Positions 55,703 to 63,668 of a stretch of DNA of 64,000 bases are shown here, piece after piece (positions within the stretch are counted from its first letter, which is position 1; each line of letters starts with the position of its first letter). The notes below the pieces were generated by a model. The model did not search any database and had not been told where the DNA came from. It worked only from the letters and a program-made list of their open reading frames with translations. The position numbers and the translations under genes were made by a program. The DNA lies in assembly GCF_003173735.1 (NCBI RefSeq), contig NZ_CP029551.1:2814001-2878000 (forward strand), written 5' to 3'. Origin of the DNA: Methylobacterium radiodurans (GTDB lineage Bacteria; Pseudomonadota; Alphaproteobacteria; Rhizobiales; Beijerinckiaceae).

Positions 55703-56180
55703 GATGCTGAGCCTTCTCGAGTTTTGCGGGGCGATGCCTCGCTTCGAGAGGTTATTTGCGTTGCATCGCACCATCATTCAAACAGCTGCGATCGATACCC
55801 GTTATTGATTGTATCGATATGGATCGGGCAGCCGGCACGGGGATGCGCTGACTTGCGAACGGGATCTGCCGCGTCGCTCGCGGTGGGAAGGCGATGACCT
55901 CGGAGGGCACGATCACGGGGTCAGCTGTCCAGGCCGAGGAGCGATCACAGGCGCACCCGTCGTCTGCCGCAGCGCGAATGTGGGTGCGGCGTGTCGGCGA
56001 TCCGAGAGGGTGGCTCGGATCGCCTGTCACGCGCTGCCCCGGTGTTGAGACGGTGACCGGCAGCTCGGTATTCCGGCTACGCCGCTATGGTTAACCGTTT
56101 CTTACCTCCCGGCGACACCGGGGGTTGAACACCCGGAGATCTCGCGGGTTGTGCTCCGACCTCAGCAACCGGATCATCGA
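55703..56180. promoter_or_regulatory. Long divergent intergenic region with an inverted repeat
   Basis: 478 bp lie between two small secreted-protein genes. The perfect inverted repeat ATCGATAC (55791-55798) / GTATCGAT (55811-55818), with a 12-bp spacer, sits about 90 bp upstream of the minus-strand gene in an AT-rich patch and may be an operator. No coding region here shows family features or a signal peptide. Confidence 0.4.
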
Positions 56181-56480
56181 ATGCGAAAGACGACGGCCCT
56201 TGCGGCAGCGCTCACCCTCTCTCTGGCCAGCCCGGCTGCCGCGCAGGTTGTGACCGGCGGCGCGGGCAATACCGGCGTCCGAGCGCCGGCGGAAACCGGC
56301 GGCGTGCAACCGGGAGACCGGGATCTTGGTCCGAGCCCGCCCACACGGGGGAACGCGGCCAATCCGAGCAACAGTTCCATCCCCGGCACGACACCGGGAG
56401 TGAACATCGGCGGGACGCCGACGAGCGGGCCGCCCGGCACGGGCGGAACGGCCGGAGGGCCGGCGCTCGGCAACAGGTGA
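56181..56480 (+). CDS. Small secreted Gly/Pro/Asn-rich protein
   Basis: A 99-residue protein with a signal peptide (MRKTTALAAALTLSLASPAAA, cleaved before QVVTGG). The mature region is low complexity, with repeating Gly-Thr-Pro/Asn-Pro turns (for example 'NNSSIPGTTPGVNIGG'-like stretches) and no Cys. No family was recognised. It ends 50 bp before the IS5-type element, which therefore inserted downstream and not inside it. Confidence 0.65.
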   Translation: MRKTTALAAALTLSLASPAAAQVVTGGAGNTGVRAPAETGGVQPGDRDLGPSPPTRGNAANPSNSSIPGTTPGVNIGGTPTSGPPGTGGTAGGPALGNR

Positions 56481-56529
56481 ACGCACCCGCCCGATGGGTC
56501 AGCCCGATCGTCCTCGCTGAGGTGCGCTA

Positions 56530-57378
56530 GGGTGTGAACCGGACCAAGGCGTTGCGAGGGTTTTGGTTTTGTGATTCACCGCCGCCGTTTGCAGCACGGA
56601 GGCGGCGATGGCGGATCTGTTCTGGCTCTCGGACGACCAGTGGGCAGTGATCGAGCCGTTCATGCCGAAGGACCAACCTGGGCCCGAGCGCAAGGACGAC
56701 CGGCAGGTCATCTCGGCATCCTGCACGTGCTCACCTCGGGCTGCCGCTGGCGCGACTGCCCGGCCGCGTATGGCAAGCGCACAACCGTCTACAACCGCTT
56801 CAATCGCTGGTCCCGTCGTGGCTTCTGGCGCGCGATGCTCTCTGCCCTGGCTAAGGCCGGATGGGCGGGTGACGCTGCGGCCATCGACAGCAGCTACGTC
56901 CGGGCCCACCGCTCGGCCCACGGCGGCAAAGGGGGGCTCGCGCGCAGGGCATCGGCCCGTCGCGCGGCGGCCAGACGACCAAGATCCACGCCCTCACCGA
57001 CGTGCTCGGGCGCCCCGGCGTCCTCCTGCTGACGCCGGGAAATGCCAGCGACGTGACGACCGCCCCGGCGGTGCTCGCCGAAGCGCCGGGGCGTATCCGA
57101 CGCTTGGCCGCCGACAAAGGCTACGACGCCGACTGGCTGCGCGCCGACCTGCGCGGTCAGGGCATCACCCCGGTCATCCCAGGCAAGCGCGGCCGCAAGC
57201 GCAAGATCCATCATGACAGGCGCCGCTACCGCGAACGCTGGCGGATCGAGGCCACCTTCTGCCGCCTCAAGGACTTCCGCCGCGTCGCGACCCGCTACGA
57301 CAAGCTCGCCCGCAACTACGCCTCGGCTCTCGCGCTGGCCGCCGTCATCACCTTCTGGTGCTGATCGAGTCCAAACCC
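56530..57378 (+). mobile_element. IS5-family insertion sequence (IS427-like), degenerate
   Basis: An 849-bp element. The left end GGGTGTGAACCGGACC and the inverted right end GGGTTTGGACTCGATC match imperfectly. TA flanks both ends (56528-56529 and 57379-57380), consistent with the 2-bp TA duplication of IS5 relatives. It carries one transposase gene (separate entry) that needs two frame changes to read through. The end assignment is by eye and is the least certain part. Confidence 0.7.
56608..57364 (+). pseudogene. IS5-family (IS427 group) transposase, frameshifted
   Basis: Read across three frames, it gives a typical IS427-group transposase: 'LSDDQWAVIEPFMPK', GCRWRDCPAAYGKRTTVYNR, then 'GIGPSRGGQTTKIHALTD' and the catalytic Glu region RYRERWRIEATFCRLKDFRR. 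The second shift (-1) occurs at the slippery AAAGGGGGG (56928-56936), where this group uses programmed frameshifting. The first shift, at 56713-56715, looks like a one-base loss and has no slippery motif. The gene is therefore probably dead in its first half. Confidence 0.8.
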
Positions 57379-57789
57379 TAAGCCGGAGGCGCCACAACAA
57401 CTGGCTCCGTTCTGCGCCTCGACGGGTGTCCTGCCAGAAGGAACGCGCCGGGCTTGCTCGCATGATGTGGAGAGCGAGCTCCGCCTTCGGGCCGTCCTTC
57501 GTTGCGTCCGCCTTGTGCTTTGCGATCAGCCGGAAGCCGACCGCTCCGAGCAGCAGGTCGTTGACCTGAAACAGGATGTCCGCCGCGGAGTCCTCGTAGC
57601 GGCGCCGGCGGACCGGCCGATGATCAATCTTGCTGTCGCGTCGGACGGCGAAGTTCGCGGTCCGTCGGAAGAACTGCAGCGGGATGTAGCTATTCCTTTT
57701 GTCGAATAGAACTGCGAACTTTGAATTAATCGGATAGGCGCGGGCGAAATTGGGCAGCACGTGATGGAAAAATTTGTTTTACCCCGCCT
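57379..57789 (-). pseudogene. Remnant open frame cut by the IS element
   Basis: On the minus strand, an open stretch reads FFHHVLPNFARAYPINSKFA, LFDKRNSYIPLQFFRR and 'DILFQVNDLLLGAVGFRL', then runs into the IS at 57378. It begins after an in-frame stop without an ATG and has a more AT-rich, less biased composition than the core genes. I do not recognise a family. It may be the interrupted part of an older accessory gene, or chance. Confidence 0.3.
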
Positions 57790-58347
57790 CCGGGAGACTA
57801 TCGTTGTTCCTGTCGTCATCGACATTGTCCATGCAGATGATGACCGTGTGGAACTGCATCACGCGGTGTTGGACGATGAGCGCTATCGCGGCTTTAGCTA
57901 GAGCGCTCTCCGCCGAAGTTGACGCCGGTTTGGCGCAAGAGAGGGCGTCAAAACAATAGCTTAGAGCCGTCTCCGATTGCAACGCGATCGGGAACAGCTC
58001 TAGCCGCTTGTTCCGCTCAAGGAGCTTCCGGTCTGTTCGCTTTCAGTTCATTTCGCCCTACACCGCCATCGTCCGCTTCATCGCCAGGAACTTTGCGCGC
58101 ACATGCGCAAGGTGCTCGTCAGGCACGACGAGTGTGCCGAGTGCCATCCACCGATGCTTGGTTTGGAGGTCTCGTCTTCGAAGACGTGGAGCAGCTTCAA
58201 CTCTTCTCCGGCGATCGATTGGGTTCGGGGCATGGGAGAGCCGAAGGAGGGAACCCATCCTACCTCGGGACGGCTGCCCTGTACCGGCTATGCGGCGAGC
58301 CGGCGGAGTTGGCGCTCGTCTGTCCGAGCAGGCTTCTCCTCAAGTAA
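57790..58347. other. Decayed accessory DNA, no recognised gene
   Basis: AT-richer than the flanks and broken in all frames. Open frames here lack start sites and family motifs. The region lies between IS and integrase relics and is most likely eroded island DNA. Confidence 0.5.
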
Positions 58348-58884
58348 GACAAGCCGCACGTCCTGCCGATCACCCCCGAGGTGGCGGAGCTGCTGCGGAC
58401 CGAGGAGGGAAACCACCGGGAGGAGGTGTTCACCTACCTGTACCAGCGGACCCGGACCTGTGTCCGTTTAAAGACGGCGCTGGAGAAGGGGTGCGCTATC
58501 CGATCACGGCGCGGGGCCTCGCGACCTACATGCGGCGCGCGATCGAGAAGGCGGGCATCAAAGACCTTCGGCCGATGCACGACGTCCGGCACGCCGCCGC
58601 GCTGACCTTGAGGGCGACGGGGAATCTGCGCCTTGTGCAGAACCTCCTCGGCCACCACCGCCAATTACGCCCAGACAACGCTGGACGACATCCGGGAACG
58701 GATGGCCAAAGCGGCTGACGAGAGCGCGGCCCGACGCTCAAACTCCCGGATTATTTACCGGGACGGACAAGGAAAGGTGGAGCGGGCGATCGGGATCGAA
58801 CCGACGACATTCAGCTTGGGAAGCTATATGGCCCAAGTGAACCCCTCCCGATATTCAGTTAACCATCTCCTCAGAAGCCATTGA
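58348..58884 (+). pseudogene. Tyrosine recombinase (phage-type integrase), C-terminal remnant with two frameshifts
   Basis: Three frame segments join into an integrase C-terminus: PHVLPITPEVAELLRTEEGN, then 'YPITARGLATYMRRAIEKAG', the box II motif MHDVRHAAALTLRATGNLRL (HxxR) with LGHH, then, shifted again, 'TTANYAQTTLDDIRERMAKA'. The N-terminal core-binding half is absent. The final reading frame crosses the partial tRNA-Gly at 58778-58825, giving GIEPTTFSLGS, the read-through peptide often seen where integrase genes abut a tRNA attachment site. Confidence 0.75.
58778..58825 (-). other. Partial tRNA-Gly(CCC) 3' half: predicted attachment core (attL)
   Basis: On the minus strand these 48 bp read as the end of tRNA-Gly(CCC): loop TTCCCAA with its 3' stem strand, T-arm GTCGG-TTCGATC-CCGAT, acceptor strand CGCCCGC, then TCCA. 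The 5' half is missing on the right, where unrelated island DNA begins. Integrases that target tRNA 3' ends leave exactly this kind of copy at the far border. It fits an attL-type core, inferred by analogy. Confidence 0.75.
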
Positions 58885-58979
58885 TCCTGCGTGTTTTTCC
58901 ACGTTTAGAGGGGTGACAACTTCGTTGCCACGGCCCGAATACCCGTGTTGTATCCCCGTTGTATCCCGGGGGATGGGCC

Positions 58980-60500
58980 ATGGCGAAGGCGGCAGGCAGG
59001 GGCAGCTACGAGCGCGAGCGCGTGAAGATGACGGCGGCGACCGTCGAGCGCGCGGCCCGCATGATCCAGGAGGGGAAGCTCGTCGGCCGCGGCGCGGAGA
59101 TCGCCGACGTGGACACCCCGGGCCTCACCCTGCGGATCACGCGTGCGGCGGGCACGTGGTACCTCCGCCACCGCAAGGGGACGTTCCGCCTCGGCTCCAT
59201 GGACGCCCTGACCCTGCCGGCGGCCCGGCTCGCCGCCGACCGCGCGCGCCGGGACGTCGAGGCCGGGGTCAACCCGCGCGAGGATCTGCACGTGTTCGAG
59301 GCGGTGCTGGCCAAGGGCAAGCCGGTCGAGCTCGCCGCGGACGCCGCCTTCGCGGAGACTGTCGAGGTGCAGTCCGACGAGGACCGCCGCCGGCGCGGGC
59401 CATGGCAGTGGCAGGACCTCATGGCCGAGTTCCTCGCCGCGAAGCTGCCTGACCTGAAGGAGAGCTACCGGCGCAGCTACTCGGCCTACCATGCGGGTCC
59501 CGAGTTCGAGCCCATCGAGAGGCTGGAGCTGGCCTCGATCGAGATCTCGGATCTGGAGGAGCTGCGCGACCGCGTGATCGAATCCCGCACGCTCTCCGCC
59601 GCGGCCCGCGTCGTCGCGCAGTGCAAGGAAGCGCTGACCTGGGGGTGGCGCAGTCATGCGACGCGCTCGGGGCTCGCGGACGAAAAGCACGCGTGGTGGC
59701 AGGAGCGCTGGCACATCGAGTACAGCCCGAAGGCTCGCGAGCACACGCCGACGATCCAGGAGCTCGTCCGAACGCTGCTCGTCATCGAGCATCACCGTAC
59801 CCTCAGCTCGACTGACCAGGAGACCGAGAACGGCATGCTGGCAGCCGTCTGGGCAGTCGTCCTGACCGGGCAGAGGACGGGCAGCCTCGGACGCACCCGG
59901 CGCGACGGCGTCATCCCCATGCCCGACATGCCCGGCTGGGAGGTTTGGACTTGGACCGCGAAGGAAATGAAGAGCGGCCGGAGGGGAGGCCGCCCGCACG
60001 CACTGCCGATCCCGCCGGCCGCGATCGCGGCGATCGATCGGCTCGGGGCGGACCCGTCATCGCCGTGGCGCTTCCCCAGTCGGGTCGACGGTAAGCACGT
60101 GACCCCGGCCGGGTTCACCGGCCTCTTCCATCGGTTGGAGGGCAAGACGAAGGCCGGCAAGACGAGGAAGGGCAAGAAGGGGCCGCTGTTCAAGCGTCCT
60201 CACGGCAACCTGTTCGAGCGCTACGGCATCAGGGTCTGGACCCCGCACGATGCCCGGCGCACGCTCGGAACCTTCCTCGACGAGGAGCAGCTCGGGGGCG
60301 CCGGCTCGGCGATCCTGGCGCACGCGCGGGACAAGACCGAGAACCGCGAGGAGGCACGCATCGAGGACGTGACCCGCAAGGTGTACGCTCGGGCTCAGCG
60401 CCTGAAGCTTAAGGCGAGCGGCATGGCCCCCTGGATCGACCACGTCCTGGAGCACTACGAGCGCGAGCGCGCGCGCTTCAAGCCCCTTCCCCTGCCATGA
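58980..60500 (+). CDS. Tyrosine recombinase / integrase of the island
   Basis: A 506-residue site-specific recombinase. The N-terminal arm-binding part resembles DUF4102-type integrases ('PGLTLRITRAAGTWYLRHR', 'RLGSMDALTLPAARLAADRA'). The C-terminal catalytic part keeps an Arg-containing box I (TGQRTGSLGRTRRDGV), His423 and Arg426 in PHDARRTLGTF, and a Tyr candidate at 469 in VTRKVYARAQR. Box I and the Tyr are by eye and less certain. The ATG at 58980 follows GGGGGAT; the upstream TTG at 58959 is weaker. It lies just inside the predicted att core. Confidence 0.85.
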   Translation: MAKAAGRGSYERERVKMTAATVERAARMIQEGKLVGRGAEIADVDTPGLTLRITRAAGTWYLRHRKGTFRLGSMDALTLPAARLAADRARRDVEAGVNPREDLHVFEAVLAKGKPVELAADAAFAETVEVQSDEDRRRRGPWQWQDLMAEFLAAKLPDLKESYRRSYSAYHAGPEFEPIERLELASIEISDLEELRDRVIESRTLSAAARVVAQCKEALTWGWRSHATRSGLADEKHAWWQERWHIEYSPKAREHTPTIQELVRTLLVIEHHRTLSSTDQETENGMLAAVWAVVLTGQRTGSLGRTRRDGVIPMPDMPGWEVWTWTAKEMKSGRRGGRPHALPIPPAAIAAIDRLGADPSSPWRFPSRVDGKHVTPAGFTGLFHRLEGKTKAGKTRKGKKGPLFKRPHGNLFERYGIRVWTPHDARRTLGTFLDEEQLGGAGSAILAHARDKTENREEARIEDVTRKVYARAQRLKLKASGMAPWIDHVLEHYERERARFKPLPLP

Positions 60501-60679
60501 GCGACCCCGTCACGATTACAGTCCGCCTCCACGCCGACGGCGAGCTCGTCGTCTCGTCGCCCGGGACGCCCCCGCACCGGATCGTTGCCATCCGGGCGAA
60601 GCAGGCCTGCGCCGCGGGGCAGCGGGTCGCGGAGCTCGTGGAGGAGGCCCTGCAGGCGCGAGAGCGCCGGGGGGCCTGA
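60497..60679 (+). CDS. Small hypothetical protein overlapping the integrase stop
   Basis: A 60-residue acidic/Arg-rich protein (MSDPVTITVRLHADGELVVS...). Its ATG overlaps the integrase stop by 4 bp (ATGA), so it is translationally coupled. It is predicted as two or three beta strands followed by a helix (AAGQRVAELVEEALQARERR). I recognise no family; an excisionase-like or accessory regulatory role is possible from position but not supported by a helix-turn-helix. Confidence 0.55.
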   Translation: MSDPVTITVRLHADGELVVSSPGTPPHRIVAIRAKQACAAGQRVAELVEEALQARERRGA

Positions 60680-60749
60680 GCGATCCCCTGGACTCCACTA
60701 GGTTGCATGGTATGCCGAGCGGCAAGAACGATGTTGCCGGGGCGGGGAC

Positions 60750-61265
60750 TTGATCAGCCGGGAGCACACCCAGGAGGCCCTGTCGCTCGCGTACGTCCAT
60801 GCCCTGGCCGGCCGCGCCGGGCTCAACATCGCCGCCAAGCCGATCTTCGACTACGGCATCGACGGCTACTTCTACCGGGTGAAGATGCGCGGGCGGGAGC
60901 GCGTCGAGACCGGCACCCCCGTCCGCTTCCAGATGAAGGCGAGCGTCGACTGGGAGCACGAGGAAGAGCACGTCGTCTACGACCTGGAGGCGCGCGCGCA
61001 CCGGACCATCGCCGAGCGCGACCCTGGCGATGTCATGACCATCCTCATCCTGCTCTGCCTGCCCCGGGACGAGGTCCAGTGGCTGACCGGGTCCGAGACC
61101 GAGATGTACCTGCGGCACTGCTGCTACTGGTACCGGACGGAGGATCCGCCGACCGACAACGTCTCGACGAAGCGCATCCGGATCCCGCGCAGCAACGTGC
61201 TGACACCCGACAGCCTCCAGGGCATCATGACGCTCGCCCGCGAGGAGGCGCTGGCAGGCCGATGA
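60750..61265 (+). CDS. DUF4365-type protein (PD-(D/E)xK nuclease-like)
   Basis: A 171-residue protein. A DUF4365 pattern is visible: an N-terminal helix (EALSLAYVHALAGRAGL), 'FDYGIDGYFYRV' with Asp34 and Asp38, then a strand with FQMKAS (Gln61 and Lys63). In PD-(D/E)xK folds these positions supply the catalytic Asp and the (D/E/Q)xK pair; assignment as an active nuclease is inference. The start is TTG, supported by a GGGGCGGGGA tract just upstream, with no better ATG or GTG nearby. It overlaps the next gene by 4 bp (ATGA), so the two are a coupled pair. Confidence 0.72.
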   Translation: MISREHTQEALSLAYVHALAGRAGLNIAAKPIFDYGIDGYFYRVKMRGRERVETGTPVRFQMKASVDWEHEEEHVVYDLEARAHRTIAERDPGDVMTILILLCLPRDEVQWLTGSETEMYLRHCCYWYRTEDPPTDNVSTKRIRIPRSNVLTPDSLQGIMTLAREEALAGR

Positions 61266-62392
61266 CCAGCGAGCCAGACGACATCGAGCGTGTGCCGCTC
61301 GGCTCCCTCAAGCGCTACCTGGCGACGGCCGGGTGGCGCAGGCAGGCGCTGCGCAGCGGGCTGGAGCTCTTCGCCCTTGGGCCCGATGACGACGAGATCG
61401 AGATCCTCCTGCCCGGCACGTCGCAGGCTCGCGACGCCCAGGTTCGGATCGGCCAAGCCGTCCGGACGCTGACCGCGCTCGAAGACCGGGACCCGGCCGC
61501 GGTCATCGCGGCGATCCGGGCCATCAGCTACGACCTGATCAAGTCGCGGCTGCCGGACTCGGTCATCCGGCACGACACGATCAAGCTCGGCACCGCCGAA
61601 GAGTTCATCCGGCGGATGGCCCGGCTCCTCGCCGCCTCCGCCCATGCCGAGCTCCACGCGAGCGCCTACTTCACCCGCGTCGACGGCGTGGCGCAGCGCT
61701 ACGCCGACGAGTGCCGGTTCGGGCACACGTTCCGCGGCTCCTTCGGCTTCACGGTCGAGAGCCCAGTCGGCCCGAACACGATCATGCCCGGCGAGGCCGC
61801 CCCGCCGGCACCGCCCCTGGAGCGCCGCACGGTGCAGCGGCTCGCCCGCGGGTTGCGCCTCATCGAGGGGGCGATCGCCCGCGAGGACCCCGGCGAGATC
61901 GTGCGGGGATACGAGGCCGGGCTCAACGCGAACGCATGCGAGGAGCTCGCCGCCCTGGTCGAGGTTCCGCATGCCGGCGAGGTGCGGCTCGACATCGTCT
62001 TCTCGCCCGAGTGGGGCATGCCAGACGTCGGGGCGGCCCCCTCGTTTGAGATCCGGCACGCGCTATCGGCCGAGATCATGCGCGAGGCGGCGAAGGCCCT
62101 GCGCCACTCCGACGAGGAGCGGCGGCGCACGATCGTCGGCAAGATCCGGACGCTCCACTCGAACGAGAACCCGAGCGACCTCTTCAGCATCTCGGGCACC
62201 CAGGACGTCATCGTCGAGTGGGACAGCGACGAGCACGGCATGATCCGGGTGCGGGTCTCGCTGCCCCCCGAGGAGTACCTGCAGGCGGTCGACGCCCATA
62301 AGACAGGGCGGATGGTCTCGATCCACGGCGAGCTCAAGCCGCCGGGTCGGTTCTGGCGCCTCGAAAACCCCAGAGACTTCACCCTGCTCTGA
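61262..62392 (+). CDS. Hypothetical partner of the DUF4365 protein
   Basis: A 376-residue cytoplasmic protein, no signal peptide or membrane segments. I recognise no family. The N-terminus reads 'VPLGSLKRYLATAGWRRQAL', the middle has predicted long helices (DPAAVIAAIRAISYDLIKSR, 'EEFIRRMARLLAASAHAELHA'), and the C-terminal half is a beta-rich region ('EVRLDIVFSPEW', 'VIVEWDSDEHGMIRVRVSLP'). It is translationally coupled to DUF4365 by ATGA and ends 4 bp from the convergent phage-like array. A sensor or regulatory subunit of a nuclease system is the best guess from position alone. Confidence 0.65.
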   Translation: MTSEPDDIERVPLGSLKRYLATAGWRRQALRSGLELFALGPDDDEIEILLPGTSQARDAQVRIGQAVRTLTALEDRDPAAVIAAIRAISYDLIKSRLPDSVIRHDTIKLGTAEEFIRRMARLLAASAHAELHASAYFTRVDGVAQRYADECRFGHTFRGSFGFTVESPVGPNTIMPGEAAPPAPPLERRTVQRLARGLRLIEGAIAREDPGEIVRGYEAGLNANACEELAALVEVPHAGEVRLDIVFSPEWGMPDVGAAPSFEIRHALSAEIMREAAKALRHSDEERRRTIVGKIRTLHSNENPSDLFSISGTQDVIVEWDSDEHGMIRVRVSLPPEEYLQAVDAHKTGRMVSIHGELKPPGRFWRLENPRDFTLL

Positions 62393-62396
62393 CCGG

Positions 62397-62747
62397 CTAA
62401 GCCCGCCTCGCCATGAGCGCGAGGGGCGACAGGGCGACCCGCACCGGCCCGAGGGCGGGTGTCGCCGGCGCCGGGATCGCGGCCGTCTCGTTCGCCTTGA
62501 GCCAGGCGAGCTGCGCGGCGGTGGCGACGTTCATCATGAGGCCGGCCGGGGCGATGCCGGGCTCGGCCGAGACGCCGACCCGCCGGAGCCGGTCGACGCC
62601 CTGCCGGAAGCCGCGCTTCCGCACGCGCTCCCAGTCCTCCTTGGTCTCCGCGTAGATCCCTGGCTGGATCGCCCCCTCGATCGGGGCGCCCGTCAGGGGG
62701 GAGAGCTCGGACGGCCAGTAGCGGTCCTTGTGCCAGAGGGTCGTCAT
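62397..62747 (-). CDS. Hypothetical phage-like protein
   Basis: A 116-residue protein beginning MTTLWHKDRYWPSELSPLTG. It is Ala/Pro-rich with no clear domain. The ATG at 62747 is 2 bp after the preceding gene's stop. It is the distal gene of the minus-strand array and converges with the DUF4365 module. A WPSEL/ETKEDWERVRKRG section could be a short alpha/beta fold. Function unknown. Confidence 0.55.
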   Translation of the reverse strand: MTTLWHKDRYWPSELSPLTGAPIEGAIQPGIYAETKEDWERVRKRGFRQGVDRLRRVGVSAEPGIAPAGLMMNVATAAQLAWLKANETAAIPAPATPALGPVRVALSPLALMARRA

Positions 62748-62749
62748 GG

Positions 62750-63271
62750 TCAGGCGGCCTCCGCCAGTTCGCGCTTGGCCTCGCTGAGGGCGTAAGCCTT
62801 CATGCCGAGATCGTACGGGCAGTTCGGATCCAGCTGGTCCCAGGCCGGGCGACCCCTGACCCGCTTCCTGCCGGCTTCGTAGAGCTCGCGGGCGCGTCGC
62901 TCGACCCGGGCCTGCGCGATGCACTCGGCCGGGCTGTAGGCCGCCGGTTGCAGGAGCGCCTCGGCGTTGATGCCGACAGCGCTGGCAAGCTGGAGCAACC
63001 TCCGCTGAGCCTCGCGCGCCTGGTCCAGCGCGTTCCCCTCCAAGTCTTCCAGCGGTCGGTTCGGGCAGGTGTGCTCGATCCCCGCGATGCGGGCGTGCTT
63101 CTCGGCGAACCGGACGGGGCCGCACATGTAGGCGTCCTCGACCATGTCCTTCGCCTCTTTGAGCCCGACGCCCAAGGCGCGGCGCAGCCATTTGATGGCT
63201 TCGATCTTGGGGGACGTGGTCTGCTCGGACGCCCTGATGGCGAGCCGGACGATGGCCAGCAGGTCGATCAT
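62750..63271 (-). CDS. Phage-like protein with ribosomal L7/L12 C-terminal-like motif
   Basis: A 173-residue protein. Residues about 22-45 (KIEAIKWLRRALGVGLKEAK followed by DMVE) match the helix-turn region of the ribosomal protein L7/L12 C-terminal domain (consensus KIxVIKxVRxxTGLGLKEAKDLVE). The rest is not L7/L12-like; it is helical and ends 'YDLGMKAYALSEAKRELAEA'. L7/L12-CTD-like folds occur in unrelated small proteins, so a ribosomal role is not implied. The start at 63271 follows GAGGGAGG by about 7 nt. Confidence 0.6.
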   Translation of the reverse strand: MIDLLAIVRLAIRASEQTTSPKIEAIKWLRRALGVGLKEAKDMVEDAYMCGPVRFAEKHARIAGIEHTCPNRPLEDLEGNALDQAREAQRRLLQLASAVGINAEALLQPAAYSPAECIAQARVERRARELYEAGRKRVRGRPAWDQLDPNCPYDLGMKAYALSEAKRELAEAA

Positions 63272-63282
63272 GGGTTCCTCCC

Positions 63283-63507
63283 TCAGCTCCAGAAGCTCGC
63301 CACCGCCGGCAGCTCGCCCGCCGGGGCCTTCCTCTCTCGCGGGAGGCCGCAGCCCGTGGCGCGGATCATCCGCGCCGCGGAGCTCTCCATCTCCGGCACG
63401 GCAGGTACGGAGGGGGTCTCGAACTCTTCGACGGAGAGGCCGACGCACCGGGCGAGGTGCTCCACCATGAAGCGTCGGAAGCCGTCGGCGTCGCGGTTCT
63501 CGCTCAC
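63283..63507 (-). CDS. Small hypothetical phage-like protein
   Basis: A 74-residue protein with a GTG start that overlaps the stop of the preceding 54-residue gene (GTGA). It is predicted mostly helical in the first half ('DADGFRRFMVEHLARCVGL'), with a Pro-rich tail. No family was recognised. Confidence 0.5.
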   Translation of the reverse strand: MSENRDADGFRRFMVEHLARCVGLSVEEFETPSVPAVPEMESSAARMIRATGCGLPRERKAPAGELPAVASFWS

Positions 63508-63668
63508 GGGCAGTTGTCCTTCTTGGCCGAGACCTCCCGCAGAAGGTCGTCGAGGCGCCCCTTCAGCAGGGGCCGGCGCAGCTCCTGGAGGGCGATCACG
63601 GCGACGATCGCGACGGCCACGCACAGGAGGGCGGCCGAGGTCAGGACGACGATGTCGGTCGTGCTCAT
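63504..63668 (-). CDS. 54-residue single-pass membrane protein
   Basis: A short gene beginning MSTTDIVVLTSAALLCVAVA, with one hydrophobic helix (residues about 6-26) followed by a basic/acidic cytoplasmic tail (LRRPLLKGRLDDLLREVSAK). Its ATG overlaps the preceding stop (ATGA) and its stop overlaps the next GTG, so it sits in an unbroken coupled chain. Small one-TM proteins of this sort in phage clusters are often holin- or spanin-like, but nothing here proves that. Confidence 0.55.
   Translation of the reverse strand: MSTTDIVVLTSAALLCVAVAIVAVIALQELRRPLLKGRLDDLLREVSAKKDNCP

Noticed and set aside
58778..58825. A functional tRNA-Gly
   Set aside because: Only the 3' half is present; the D-arm and 5' acceptor strand are missing from the adjacent sequence.
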